From: Synergistaceae bacterium
GTDB lineage: Bacteria > Synergistota > Synergistia > Synergistales > Aminobacteriaceae
Assembly (NCBI GenBank): GCA_017444345.1
Contig: JAFSWW010000101.1
Coordinates: forward strand, 1-59,774
Direction: 5' to 3'
Length of the DNA stretch: 59,774 nucleotides
This document shows, in pieces, positions 17,462 to 25,940 of the stretch. The notes below the pieces were generated by a model, which was not told where the DNA came from, did no database searches, and saw nothing but the letters and a program-made list of their open reading frames with translations. Made by a program: the position numbers and the translations under genes. Every line of letters starts with the position of its first letter. The first letter of the stretch is position 1.

Positions 17462-18136
17462 CCCTATTTCATACAAAATCAATAACGGAACAGCCATTAG
17501 AACTTGCGAGACTACATCAGGAGGAGTCAAAATCGCTGACACTATAAAAATTATTAACACGCAATATTTTCTTTTTGACCTTAAAGAATCAGGCTTTACG
17601 AGTCCTATTAGTGCCAATAATGACAACAAAACGGGAACTTGAAACGCCAGCCCGAATAATACAAGAAATGTCCATATAAACGACATGTAATTATTCAGTG
17701 TATACATGGGTTTAACGCCGCTGACTGTGAGACCGGTCAAGAAATTCAAGGCCGCAGGGATTATCACGTAATAAGCGAATAACATTCCCAGCAAAAATAA
17801 GCCCGCCCCGATTAATAGGCCATGAAATAAATATTTCCGCTCGTTATCTTTCAAGCCAGGCCATAAAAACGCGCAGACTTGATACAAAATCACCGGCGAT
17901 GACAGGAATAATCCCGCAAAAAATGCAGTCTTCAAACTTTCCATAAATAATTCAGTAGGACTCACTGTGATTAACTGCAAATTTACAGAATGAGCCAATA
18001 ATAACGCAAAAATATAATCCTGAAATAAATAACTCAATCCAAAACCTAGACATAAAGCAATAACGCTCCGGATAATTCTATTTCTTAACTCCGATAAATG
18101 CCCCGTGATTGTCATTAATTTATTGTCAGGAGTCAT
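17417..18136 (-). CDS. tatC: Sec-independent protein translocase TatC
   Basis: TatC is the receptor subunit that recognises twin-arginine signal peptides. The 239-residue protein has six transmembrane helices. Family motifs include HLSELRNRIIRSVIA at the N-terminus, SPTELFMESLKTAFFAGLFLSSP, and LLIFIVSAILTPPDVVSQ near the end. It directly follows tatA. The Tat-signal-bearing molybdoenzyme in the same block is the obvious client. The last 15 codons are repeated, degenerately, in the array downstream. Confidence 0.95.
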   Translation of the reverse strand: MTPDNKLMTITGHLSELRNRIIRSVIALCLGFGLSYLFQDYIFALLLAHSVNLQLITVSPTELFMESLKTAFFAGLFLSSPVILYQVCAFLWPGLKDNERKYLFHGLLIGAGLFLLGMLFAYYVIIPAALNFLTGLTVSGVKPMYTLNNYMSFIWTFLVLFGLAFQVPVLLSLLALIGLVKPDSLRSKRKYCVLIIFIVSAILTPPDVVSQVLMAVPLLILYEIGIFGAEIASRFRRES

Positions 18137-18139
18137 TAA

Positions 18140-18331
18140 TTAGCCTTCTTTCTTGTCAACCTGCTCGGATTTATTAACTTTTTCGTCCTTGTCAGGATCG
18201 CGCGCGTAACCTCGAAATTCAGCGATTGCCTTCCCGAATGCTTTGCCGATTTCCGGTAATTTATTCGGTCCAAATATTATTAACGCGATTATCAATATTA
18301 TAATTAATTCAGATATTCCAAGCCCGAACAT
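18140..18331 (-). CDS. tatA: Sec-independent protein translocase TatA/E
   Basis: Small pore-forming Tat component: one N-terminal transmembrane helix (MFGLGISELIIILIIALIIF), the FGPNKLPEIGKAFGKA hinge and amphipathic helix, and a charged Asp/Lys/Glu tail, 63 residues. A longer frame starts at 18394, but the ATG at 18331 has AAGGAGTG just upstream and the canonical N-terminus. It is 3 bp before tatC. No separate tatB is seen, as in many organisms with a two-component Tat system. Confidence 0.92.
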   Translation of the reverse strand: MFGLGISELIIILIIALIIFGPNKLPEIGKAFGKAIAEFRGYARDPDKDEKVNKSEQVDKKEG

Positions 18332-18350
18332 TTTATCACTCCTTAAATAT

Positions 18351-19331
18351 TTATGACCTGAAACAAGAAATACATAAATCTTGATTCTGTTCACTCTTAA
18401 TAAAATACATCCCGCAATGACGGCAGCGAGTCATTATAATTTCACGCTTTATATTTTCATTAATCGGCCAAGAAAATTTTTTACACAATTTTATAGCATT
18501 TCTAGGGCATTTTCTCACGCATAAATCACAGCCGCTGCATTTCTCAGCATAAAATTTTAATATAGCTTTCCCGCCCGACTTCACGATTTTTAACGCTCCT
18601 GAAGGACATAAACCCTCACAAAGTCCGCATAAATCGCAGCTTTCTAACACGTCAAAATTATAAAATATTCCCGAGTCAATTTGCCCGTTATAATTAATTA
18701 ACTTATCACAGAGAAATTTACGCGCATTGAATGAATTATTTTTGTCGTGCCAAATAAAATTTTCGATTAAATTATTGCTTTTATTCCTGCTCCATGTTAA
18801 AAAATTTTTTATTAAATCACGTCTTGACAATTCAGACTCGAAATTCTTATCACGAATAATATTTATATCATGATTTATTTTAAGCGAGTCAAGAAATTTT
18901 ACAGCGATTTCTAAATTATCATTATTAACTCGTGAATTAATCTCGCAATTCTCACAGGGCATTATAAAATTTATATCAGGCTTAATCACTATCAATGCAG
19001 CAAGAAAAGCCGCGCTGAAAGATTTTATACAGTAAGCCCCGCCAGTTTTCAAGCATTTAAGCACGTTATCAGCTAAAATATTTCTTAGAACCTGATAATC
19101 ACGTAATTTTATGGCTTCAGACGGACAAATATAAGCACATAGCCCGCAGCTTATACAATTTTTGCTATTAATTTCAGGGAGTCCATCAGAAAATTTTATA
19201 GAGTCAGAGCCGCAAATTTTCCCGCATAAATTACACGATTCAAAACGATTACGGCGGTTTAGACACATAGATTTATTCAATACCGGCAAAGTATCAGAAA
19301 AAAATATGTCAACTAATCCGCCGTGCAACAT
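18351..19331 (-). CDS. Polyferredoxin-like 4Fe-4S protein
   Basis: A 326-residue soluble protein with four CxxCxxxC-type clusters: CNLCGKIC (33-40), CISCGLCAYICP, CDLCGLCEGLCP and CSGCDLCVRKCP. Two are near each end, and a final CRHCGMYF..CISC pair may bind zinc or iron. The middle (residues about 90-210) is not recognisable. It lies 3 bp after the DmsB-like gene and upstream of tatA, so it is probably an extra electron carrier for the molybdoenzyme or helps its assembly. No transmembrane segment or signal peptide is evident. The exact partner is unknown. Confidence 0.8.
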   Translation of the reverse strand: MLHGGLVDIFFSDTLPVLNKSMCLNRRNRFESCNLCGKICGSDSIKFSDGLPEINSKNCISCGLCAYICPSEAIKLRDYQVLRNILADNVLKCLKTGGAYCIKSFSAAFLAALIVIKPDINFIMPCENCEINSRVNNDNLEIAVKFLDSLKINHDINIIRDKNFESELSRRDLIKNFLTWSRNKSNNLIENFIWHDKNNSFNARKFLCDKLINYNGQIDSGIFYNFDVLESCDLCGLCEGLCPSGALKIVKSGGKAILKFYAEKCSGCDLCVRKCPRNAIKLCKKFSWPINENIKREIIMTRCRHCGMYFIKSEQNQDLCISCFRS

Positions 19332-19334
19332 GAT

Positions 19335-19886
19335 TTAAGCCTTCATACCCTTTTTAGGCTTGTAATATAAATTCGGCCCTGTTTTTTCCGGTGAAATATC
19401 TTCATTGACTGCACGAACTAAGCCGCTTTCTTTCTGTAAATCGTCAAGATCTACCAAAGTCAGGCACCTGCTCGTACACGAAGCAACACAGACGGGCAAT
19501 TCTCCATTTTTCTGTAATTCAAGACAGCCGTTACATTTTGCCGCCTTCTTTATGTCATCACGAACTTGAACGGCATTATATGGACATGCTTTAACACAAG
19601 CCCCGCAGCCTATGCAGACATCTTTATTTACGCTTACCATTCCGGTTTCTGAATCTTTTGTCATTGCGCCGGTCGGACATGCTGAGACGCACGCAGGATT
19701 TGAACAATGCCGGCACATTTGAAGAGTGAACCAGACAAAGACATTCGGGAATTTTCCGCGCTCATCTTCACGGATCTTGATAAAATTTACTCCGACGGGC
19801 AGATCGTTCTTATCTTTACACGAGACAACGCAAGCCCTGCACTCAAGGCATTTATTCATGTCGTAGCGAAAACCTTTTTGACTCAT
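19335..19886 (-). CDS. Four-cluster ferredoxin subunit of molybdoenzyme (DmsB/NrfC type)
   Basis: Electron-transfer subunit of a DMSO-reductase-family enzyme, 183 residues. Cysteine groups CLECRACVVSC (13-23), CRHCSNPACVSACP, CIGCGACVKACP and KCNGCLEL..CVASC give four cluster sites in the usual order. It has no Tat signal, so like DmsB it would be co-exported with the catalytic subunit. It follows that subunit's gene by 21 bp with an AGGGGGG ribosome site. No membrane-anchor gene (DmsC/NrfD type) is nearby. Confidence 0.92.
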   Translation of the reverse strand: MSQKGFRYDMNKCLECRACVVSCKDKNDLPVGVNFIKIREDERGKFPNVFVWFTLQMCRHCSNPACVSACPTGAMTKDSETGMVSVNKDVCIGCGACVKACPYNAVQVRDDIKKAAKCNGCLELQKNGELPVCVASCTSRCLTLVDLDDLQKESGLVRAVNEDISPEKTGPNLYYKPKKGMKA

Positions 19887-19907
19887 AGTTAACCCCCCTT
19901 AATCAAG

Positions 19908-22487
19908 CTAAAATATTATTCTCTGAGGCCATAAAGCATCAGGAAGTGAAGGCTTATCATATTTTGCGACTTCTGCAATACACACGAACGACTCAATGTC
20001 AGGACCGGACGGAAATGTCCCAGTCAAAACATTCGGACAGCCTCCTATATCGTAACCGTCTTCATTAAGCTGAACCCACGAACCTTCACCGAGCATAACG
20101 ACTCCGGGCATAACCCGCTCAGTTATATGAAGTCTCCTTACTACTGTGCCATGATCGTTAAAAATTTTAACGGTGTCGTCTTCCTTGAGTCCCCGTGCCT
20201 TTGCGTCATCAGGATTCATTAATAAGGGAATCGGGAAGGCCTCACGCAGCCAAAGTGAATTACTTACATTTCCGTGTGCACCTCTTGGAACGTGAACGCT
20301 GCAGACCTGAAGTGGATATTTGCCCTTGATTCCCTTCTCGAAATCTGAAAATGTCGCCTCATATCCTTCTGTTGACGGCTCATAAATTGCTATAGGGTGC
20401 CCCTTGTTCCATCCTGCTTTGTCTACCATTTCGGCAAGTTCTCCGCAGTAAATCTGAACTTTTCCATCACGAGTCTTTAATGGGTGCTTCTCCGGGTCGT
20501 CCCTGAATTCCTTATTATTAATATAATAATATGCATCGTCCATTTTTCGCGGAACTTGATAACTTCCTGACTCGCGCAATTCATTTATTGAGATTCTGCC
20601 CTGCTGAGGTTCTCCCTCAACGCCCATTGCTTTAATGTCTTCTGCTGTGATAGTCAAAAGAGTCTCCATTCCTGAATTATCAGGTTTAGCGACTTTTGCC
20701 CCGGCTAACATGTTAAAATTTTGCTGCTTCAGTGATACCGGCTCTACTTCTTTAGGGTCAAGTCCGAGTCTCTTCCCTAATTCTAAAGCAATCCAGCCGT
20801 CGTCTTTTGCCTCAAATAACGGGTCAATAACTTTTTGAGTCCAAATCATGACCTCGCGGGCACCGCCTAAGACCATCCCATCGCGCTCCCATGGTGTAGT
20901 AATCGGCAAAACAACATCCTAGAACATAGCATTACTATTTAATAAAAACTGGTGAGTTACGATAAAATCTACTTTCTTGTGAGCCTCGATACTTTCCATA
21001 GTGTTAGCAGTCTGAGAGACTATATTACTATGAGCATGATAAATAACGTGAACGTCTAAATCTTTTTTCGCGCCCTTCCCAGCTGTATATTTGCCCGTCA
21101 AGATTGCCCGCCAATGTTCATTAGCGCACATTCTTTCACTATTCGGGACGGGATTCTTGATTGACTTGACTCCAGTTTTACCCGGAGCGACTAAAGCAGG
21201 GCCGCCCTCCGTTGAACGTTCCTGACAACTGCACGAGAATGCACCGCCGGGGATCCCCATATTTCCAGTCATTGCAGCAAGAGTAACTTGTGCTAAACAT
21301 ACATGAGTCGCCTTATCAGCACGCGCCGAATTCCAAGCAAATAATGCTGTAACAGGTTTTGTTAAGCCCACTTCACGAGCTAATTTATAAATTTTATCAA
21401 CAGGAGTCCCGCAAATTTTTGAAGCCCACTCGGGAGTTTTTGGCAGGCCGTCAAGATTTCCTAACACGTAATCTTTAAAATTTAATTTCGGGTCAGCACC
21501 CTCCGGCATGTGTTCAGAATCGAATCCCACCGTGCAGCGATTCAAGAAATCCCAATCAATCATGGGCTTTTCGGGGCTGTCTTCTTTCAGCATTACATAG
21601 GCCATAGCGAGAATCAAGGGCGTATCAGTCGCAGGTCTAATCGGTATATACTCATCGGCAATAACTGACGCAGTAGTCGTATACATCGGGTCAATTGCGA
21701 TAATTTTTGCTCCGGCCTCTTTTGCTCGGATTAAATTATTCATTGCTGACGGGTAACTGTTCCAAGCGGGATTACTGCCCCAGAGTAAAATTAATTTTGC
21801 TTTCACGAGATCGAGTCTGTCATTCTGATTGTGAAATTTTCTGTCATAGCCTAAAATAGGTCTCATTGCCTGCCGCCATGCACCGCGCGAACGACTGCCA
21901 TATTTTGACATATAACCGCCGTAAAGTCCCAGCACTCTAAAAATTTCGCCGCCCTGATTGTTGAAATTCTCATCCATTAAGAAAATTGATTTAGGGCCGT
22001 ATTTTTCCTTTGAGATTTTAATTTCGGACGCTACTATGTCTAAAGCCTCATCCCATGAAATTCGTTCCCATGTGTCACGCCCTCTTAATGACTTATCGCC
22101 GCCGCCGTGTTCCCAGTGAGTCCGCTTCATTGGATATTTTAACCTGTCTGGGCCTGCTACTTGCTGACGTTGAGCGTGTCCCCTTGCACATGCCCTTAAC
22201 TGCGGATAATCAATAGAATCCGGGTGTGTGTCGTCGGTCTTGAGTCTCACAATTTTTCCGCCGCTTACAAGTGCCTTAATATGACAGCGTCCCCCGCAAT
22301 TATGCCAGCACGGAGCATTTTTCCATTCTCCTTTTTCCTGTGAAATAGTTTGAGCTTCAGCACTAGAAATTTTCTTTAGCTCATTCTCATAACCCGACAA
22401 AGCAGTTAAGGCCGATATTGCTGCACTCCACTTGATAAACGCTCGACGGCCTAATTTGAAACTGGCTATCTTGTCGATTATTCCCAT
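19908..22487 (-). pseudogene. Tat-exported molybdopterin oxidoreductase catalytic subunit interrupted by in-frame TAG
   Basis: A DMSO-reductase-family catalytic subunit of about 859 codons. It has a twin-arginine signal (LGRRAFIKW, R14-R15), an N-terminal 4Fe-4S motif with C60, C64, C68 and C100, the molybdopterin domain (LILLWGSNPAWN, KIIAIDP, IPIRPATDTPL) and a C-terminal domain after residue 523. TAG at 20921-20919 stops translation in the middle of a conserved motif: MF, stop, then DVVLPITTPWERDG. The frame is otherwise uninterrupted, with normal codon use on both sides. The segment KYGSRSRGAW suggests a serine rather than cysteine molybdenum ligand, by comparison with DmsA. Substrate is unknown. 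It is either a nonsense pseudogene, a read-through gene or a consensus error. Confidence 0.85.
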
Positions 22488-22505
22488 TTTTATAAGCTCC
22501 CTTCA

Positions 22506-23144
22506 TTAAATAATTTCATCTAGCAAATTCAAATCCTCAAAAATAAAGCCTTTAAGGATAATTGCTGCACCTCTATAAAATTCAGTCAGTGCGTACTTCT
22601 GAACATCGCACGAAAAATCAGGAATCCACTTTGTCAAATGCTCCTGTAAAAATTTTCTGCTGTCTCGTAATGCGCTTTTATCCGTGCTCAATTGCAGCAT
22701 AAAATCAAGCTCAAAGCCTATATTATCGTCCGCCTCATGAGGGTAATTCTTGGGAATAAAATTATATTTCAGGTAATCCCGGCGGACTTCAAAGGCTGTA
22801 TCTTGATATAATAAATGCTCGTTGCTGCGGTAAACTGACTCCCACGGCGGAGCGGGTAAAGCATAGGGCCCGACAAATAACTGCGTGAAATCCCAGCGAA
22901 TCTCTGAAATCATCTCGTTATCGTCTTTCTTGTCAGTAAAAAATTTGTTGATTATATTTATTCCCGTGTCAATTAGATTTTTGCTTTCTCTAAATGGGAA
23001 GTTGTCAAAAATTTTATTGTCCCTCAGTGATTGAATTAACTGCTTGGCCGGTTCAACGTAAAATAATTTTTTCAATACGTCATAGCCGTAGCCCCGCATT
23101 TCCATTATAATTTTATAGTCTTCGCTGCTTATTTCTCCACGCAT
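22506..23144 (-). CDS. TorD/DmsD-family molybdoenzyme chaperone
   Basis: A cytoplasmic helical chaperone of 212 residues that binds the Tat signal peptide and apo-enzyme until cofactor is inserted. The diagnostic motif is RWDFTQLFVGPYALPAPPWE followed by SVYRSNEHLLYQ. A TTG at 23159 could extend it by five residues, but the ATG at 23144 has GAGGGGT seven bases upstream and is preferred. It is the first gene before the catalytic subunit (18 bp), the usual position. Confidence 0.88.
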   Translation of the reverse strand: MRGEISSEDYKIIMEMRGYGYDVLKKLFYVEPAKQLIQSLRDNKIFDNFPFRESKNLIDTGINIINKFFTDKKDDNEMISEIRWDFTQLFVGPYALPAPPWESVYRSNEHLLYQDTAFEVRRDYLKYNFIPKNYPHEADDNIGFELDFMLQLSTDKSALRDSRKFLQEHLTKWIPDFSCDVQKYALTEFYRGAAIILKGFIFEDLNLLDEII

Positions 23145-23461
23145 AAATTTACCCCTCAAAATATAGTTTTTACAGCTACAAAAAAGTCAAATTTTTATAG
23201 TCGTAACAAGCATTTATAAAGCAAAAAATTTTATATATATATTCAAATTTGCCGCGCACGTTTTAGTTGAAAAGTAAATTTTTATGAGTGAATAATTAAT
23301 TATTTTTCCGTTCACATGTCGACGGCAGCACAAATGCAGCACCTGCAAATATATATACTGTTCATGTTACTGTCTGACTCTGAAACAAAAAAATAACGCT
23401 CCTTTTTATGATTTATATATTTATATCCGTGAAAATTTTTATAAATCTTAGCAAGATATTA
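23145..23461. other. Intergenic gap without recognisable gene
   Basis: 317 bp between mobB and the TorD-type gene. It is AT-rich with several A/T-run segments and a short direct repeat GCAGCAC near 23323-23340. No ORF with homology, hairpin terminator or strong promoter was identified. Confidence 0.4.
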
Positions 23462-23947
23462 TTACGACTTCAATAACTGAATATCATTAATGAGCCATTC
23501 ACAAAAACTGTTATAATCATTTATGTTAAATACCGGCAACTCTGATTTTAAAGGGGTGTCGCTGATTATCGCAATATATTCGCCGTCGGGGAGTTCGTAA
23601 TTTGCGCGCCTGATTCCTATTTTGCGAAAATTTTTGCCGGAATTCTTGAAGCCTTCAATAATTATTATGTCTACATCGTGAATTAAATCTAAAATTTTTT
23701 CAAGCGAAATATATCTATTTTCCATGATTGCCGCGTGAGTCCCTGATGAAATTATTACAAGTTCCGCGCCCGCCTCTGAGAATTTAAAAGTGTCCTTGCC
23801 TCGTTTGTCAATTTCGAAATCGTGTGAGTCATGCTTTATAACTGAAACTCTCAGGCCGAAATTTTTTAAGACTGGGATAATGCCTTCTATAAAAGTTGTC
23901 TTGCCAACGCCTGACCAGCCCGCAAATAAATAAATGGGAATAATAAT
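23462..23947 (-). CDS. mobB: MobB, molybdopterin-guanine dinucleotide adaptor, with non-standard or lost start codon
   Basis: A GTP-binding P-loop protein assisting MGD formation, about 161 residues. All family blocks are in one uninterrupted frame: IPIYLFAGWSGVGKTTFIEG with Walker A GWSGVGKT, VIKHDSHDFEIDKRGKDTFK, FSEAGAELVIIS and DIIIIEGFKNSGKN. No ATG, GTG or TTG occurs between the in-frame TGA at 23953-23951 and the Walker A. The only candidates are three ATT codons (23947-23939), preceded by GTGAGTGA. The first ATG (23725) would remove the whole P-loop. So the gene uses AUU or has lost its start. A 31-bp piece of its coding sequence is duplicated upstream (23967-23997). Confidence 0.75.
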   Translation of the reverse strand: MIIPIYLFAGWSGVGKTTFIEGIIPVLKNFGLRVSVIKHDSHDFEIDKRGKDTFKFSEAGAELVIISSGTHAAIMENRYISLEKILDLIHDVDIIIIEGFKNSGKNFRKIGIRRANYELPDGEYIAIISDTPLKSELPVFNINDYNSFCEWLINDIQLLKS

Positions 23948-24284
23948 AAATCACTCACTTTTTTGCGAAATATTTTAACACAGGGATAATGCTTTCAAGT
24001 AAGTAATTACAATTTTTGACGAAATATTTTATTGTGTCTTGAATCTATCAGGCGAAAATTTTTATAGATTATTACAGCTTTATAATTTGCAGACTTGGCC
24101 GGAACATTTTTAATAATTGCCCAGTCAACACGAAAATTTTTACACTCTTTCATGAAAGATATATTTTTTTGCGTAAAAGTCAACTTCTCTGCATAAATGT
24201 TCACGAGAATATATTTAATTTTTGCCTGACACATGAAATAATTATATAAAATTTTTGCATATTATAAATTAGGAGGAATTAGGC
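23948..24284. other. Divergent gap between mobB and lysC with partial mobB duplicate
   Basis: 337 bp separating mobB (minus) from aspartate kinase (plus). Bases 23967-23997 match mobB-internal bases 23858-23888 at 26 of 31 positions in the same orientation, 109 bp apart, a relic of tandem duplication. A 75-codon minus-strand ORF (24007-24234) has no recognisable features and is probably chance. AGGAGGA at 24271-24277 is the lysC ribosome site. Confidence 0.5.
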
Positions 24285-25607
24285 GTGATTGTCTCAAAAT
24301 TTGGAGGAAGTATAATAGCTGACACTGGAAAATTAGCGCGGGCAATGGACATATTAAAATCTAATCCCGAACGACGTTATATTATAGCCTCTGCACCAGG
24401 TCAAAATCCTAATGCTGCAGGAATCACTAATTTATTATTCATGTGCCATTCAAGTTTTAGCAAACGAGAAAATTATAATATTTTATTGGCGAAAATTTCA
24501 GAGATTTATAATAACATAATTAACTCTTTAGGCGTAAAATTTGATTTAGACTCAGAAATTGACGAGTTGAGAAAAAATTTAATTTCGGGCAAATCAGGCG
24601 ATTATATAGGCAGTCGCGGCGAATACATAACGGGACGAATTCTAGCAAAATTTCTCGGCTGGGAGTTCGTTGACGCGTCGGAATTAATTTTCTTTCATGA
24701 AGATGGGACTCTCGATAAAGGAAAAACTTTCACGACTGCAAGAAATAGGCTTCAATCACTAGAACACGCAGTAATACCCAGTTTTTATGGCATAATGCCG
24801 GACGGAAATATAAAAACTTTTCAACGTGGAGACGGGGACTCATCGGGCGCAATAGTTGCGAGTGCCGTTAATGCTGATTTATTTGAGAAATGGAGCAGTG
24901 ATATAAAAACTTACAGCGCAGATCCCGCAATAGTTCCAAATCCTGAGACAATCAAAAATATAACTTATGACGAGGCTGTAGAATTAAATTATTCCGGCAT
25001 AAATATAATTAAAGACAGCGTTATATTCATGTTGAAGGAGTCTGGAATCCCCCTAAAAATTTGCTGTATTGAAGATGAAGACGACGGGAATAATGGCATG
25101 TTAATAAGTTCGCAATTACCCGGAAATATTTCGCGAAATATAGCAGTGTGCATAACAGGACGCAGAAATTTTGATGTGATTCACCTTGAGAAATACGGAC
25201 TCAATCAAGAATACGGATTCGGGGCTAAATTATTCGGGCTGTTCACAAATTATCATATTCCCTGTGAGCATTGTTTATCGGGAATCTATAAAATGTCGTT
25301 CGTAATAAAAAATATGATGTTCAACTTGCACTATAAAGAAATTATTGACGACATTAAACGCGAAATGGAGCCGGACTCTATAACTGTCGAGAAAAATTTA
25401 TCGTTGATTGCTGTAATCGGTCAGGAAATGGGAACGGTTAAAGGCATGTTCGAAAAAGTTTTCTCGGCACTTGCAAACGCTCAAATTAAAGTCAAAATGA
25501 TAGATCAAGGCTCGGACGATTTGAATATAATTCTGGGAGTCTCTGATTCAGATTACGAGAACGCGATAAAAGCTCTATATCAAAATCTCATAGTGAAGGG
25601 GGATTAA
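24285..25607 (+). CDS. lysC: Aspartate kinase
   Basis: Catalyses the first step of lysine, threonine and methionine synthesis (aspartate to aspartyl phosphate). The protein starts with a GTG codon; VSKFGGSIIA is the kinase nucleotide motif, with GDYIGSRGEYITGRILAKFL and FQRGDGDSSGAIVASAVNAD in the catalytic domain. The C-terminal about 130 residues form two ACT regulatory domains (NIAVCITGRR.., LSLIAVIGQEMGTVKGMFEKVFSALANA). At 440 residues it is typical of monofunctional enzymes. It stands alone, divergent from the molybdenum block. A separate ACT protein resembling such a regulatory part lies at 50.4 kb. Confidence 0.93.
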   Translation: MIVSKFGGSIIADTGKLARAMDILKSNPERRYIIASAPGQNPNAAGITNLLFMCHSSFSKRENYNILLAKISEIYNNIINSLGVKFDLDSEIDELRKNLISGKSGDYIGSRGEYITGRILAKFLGWEFVDASELIFFHEDGTLDKGKTFTTARNRLQSLEHAVIPSFYGIMPDGNIKTFQRGDGDSSGAIVASAVNADLFEKWSSDIKTYSADPAIVPNPETIKNITYDEAVELNYSGINIIKDSVIFMLKESGIPLKICCIEDEDDGNNGMLISSQLPGNISRNIAVCITGRRNFDVIHLEKYGLNQEYGFGAKLFGLFTNYHIPCEHCLSGIYKMSFVIKNMMFNLHYKEIIDDIKREMEPDSITVEKNLSLIAVIGQEMGTVKGMFEKVFSALANAQIKVKMIDQGSDDLNIILGVSDSDYENAIKALYQNLIVKGD

Positions 25608-25668
25608 ATATTATTCTTTATTGCAAGTCTTGATAAATTATTACTTGATAAATAATGAAAATATATTA

Positions 25669-25698
25669 TTGTTTTTCCTGAATAAATTAGTCTACAAT
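25669..25698 (+). promoter_or_regulatory. Putative promoter in lysC/transglutaminase gap
   Basis: TTGTTT (25669-25674) and TACAAT (25693-25698) are 18 bp apart. Direct repeats CTTGATAAAT at 25629-25638 and 25644-25653 lie just upstream and could bind a regulator. It is followed by AGGAGG (25717-25722) and the small ORF at 25733. The 333-bp gap otherwise shows only short inverted repeats. Confidence 0.45.
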
Positions 25699-25732
25699 AT
25701 AGCAAAATATTAAATCAGGAGGAAAAATTTTT

Positions 25733-25795
25733 ATGTCAAATAAATTAACGTGAGCCGAATACATAAATGCACGTGCTGCAGTCCTGCCGCGTTAA
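25733..25795 (+). other. Small ORF with in-frame TGA (leader peptide or gene remnant)
   Basis: A strong ribosome site (AGGAGG, 10 bp spacing) precedes ATG at 25733: MSNKLT, then TGA (25751-25753), then AEYINARAAVLPR and TAA. Both halves read like an ordinary protein N-terminus, so this is either the remnant of a deleted gene, a short leader peptide of six residues, or a recoded ORF. No homologue is recognised, and no selenocysteine insertion hairpin was identified after the TGA. Confidence 0.35.
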
Positions 25796-25940
25796 TCATG
25801 ACATAGAGATAAATTCTTAAAACTTTTCCATTTCTCTATAAATCTTTCAATTATTCCGGCAGTCAATATAAATAAATCTTGTGTAGAAGTCTAAAGCGTT
25901 TATTTGCGCTTGGATTAATTTTATAAAGGAGTGATTCTTT

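Noticed and set aside
20919-20921. Global TAG reassignment or pyrrolysine as explanation of the molybdoenzyme stop
   Set aside because: TAG ends other genes in the window and no pyl genes are seen here; the possibility cannot be excluded genome-wide but is not supported.
23144-23190. TTGACT and TATATT boxes as a promoter for the TorD-type gene
   Set aside because: The spacer is 19 bp and the predicted transcript start would fall within the ribosome site, so it is unlikely to be functional.
24007-24234. 75-codon minus-strand ORF between mobB and lysC
   Set aside because: No ribosome site, domain or compositional support; it lies in a region containing a mobB duplicate fragment.
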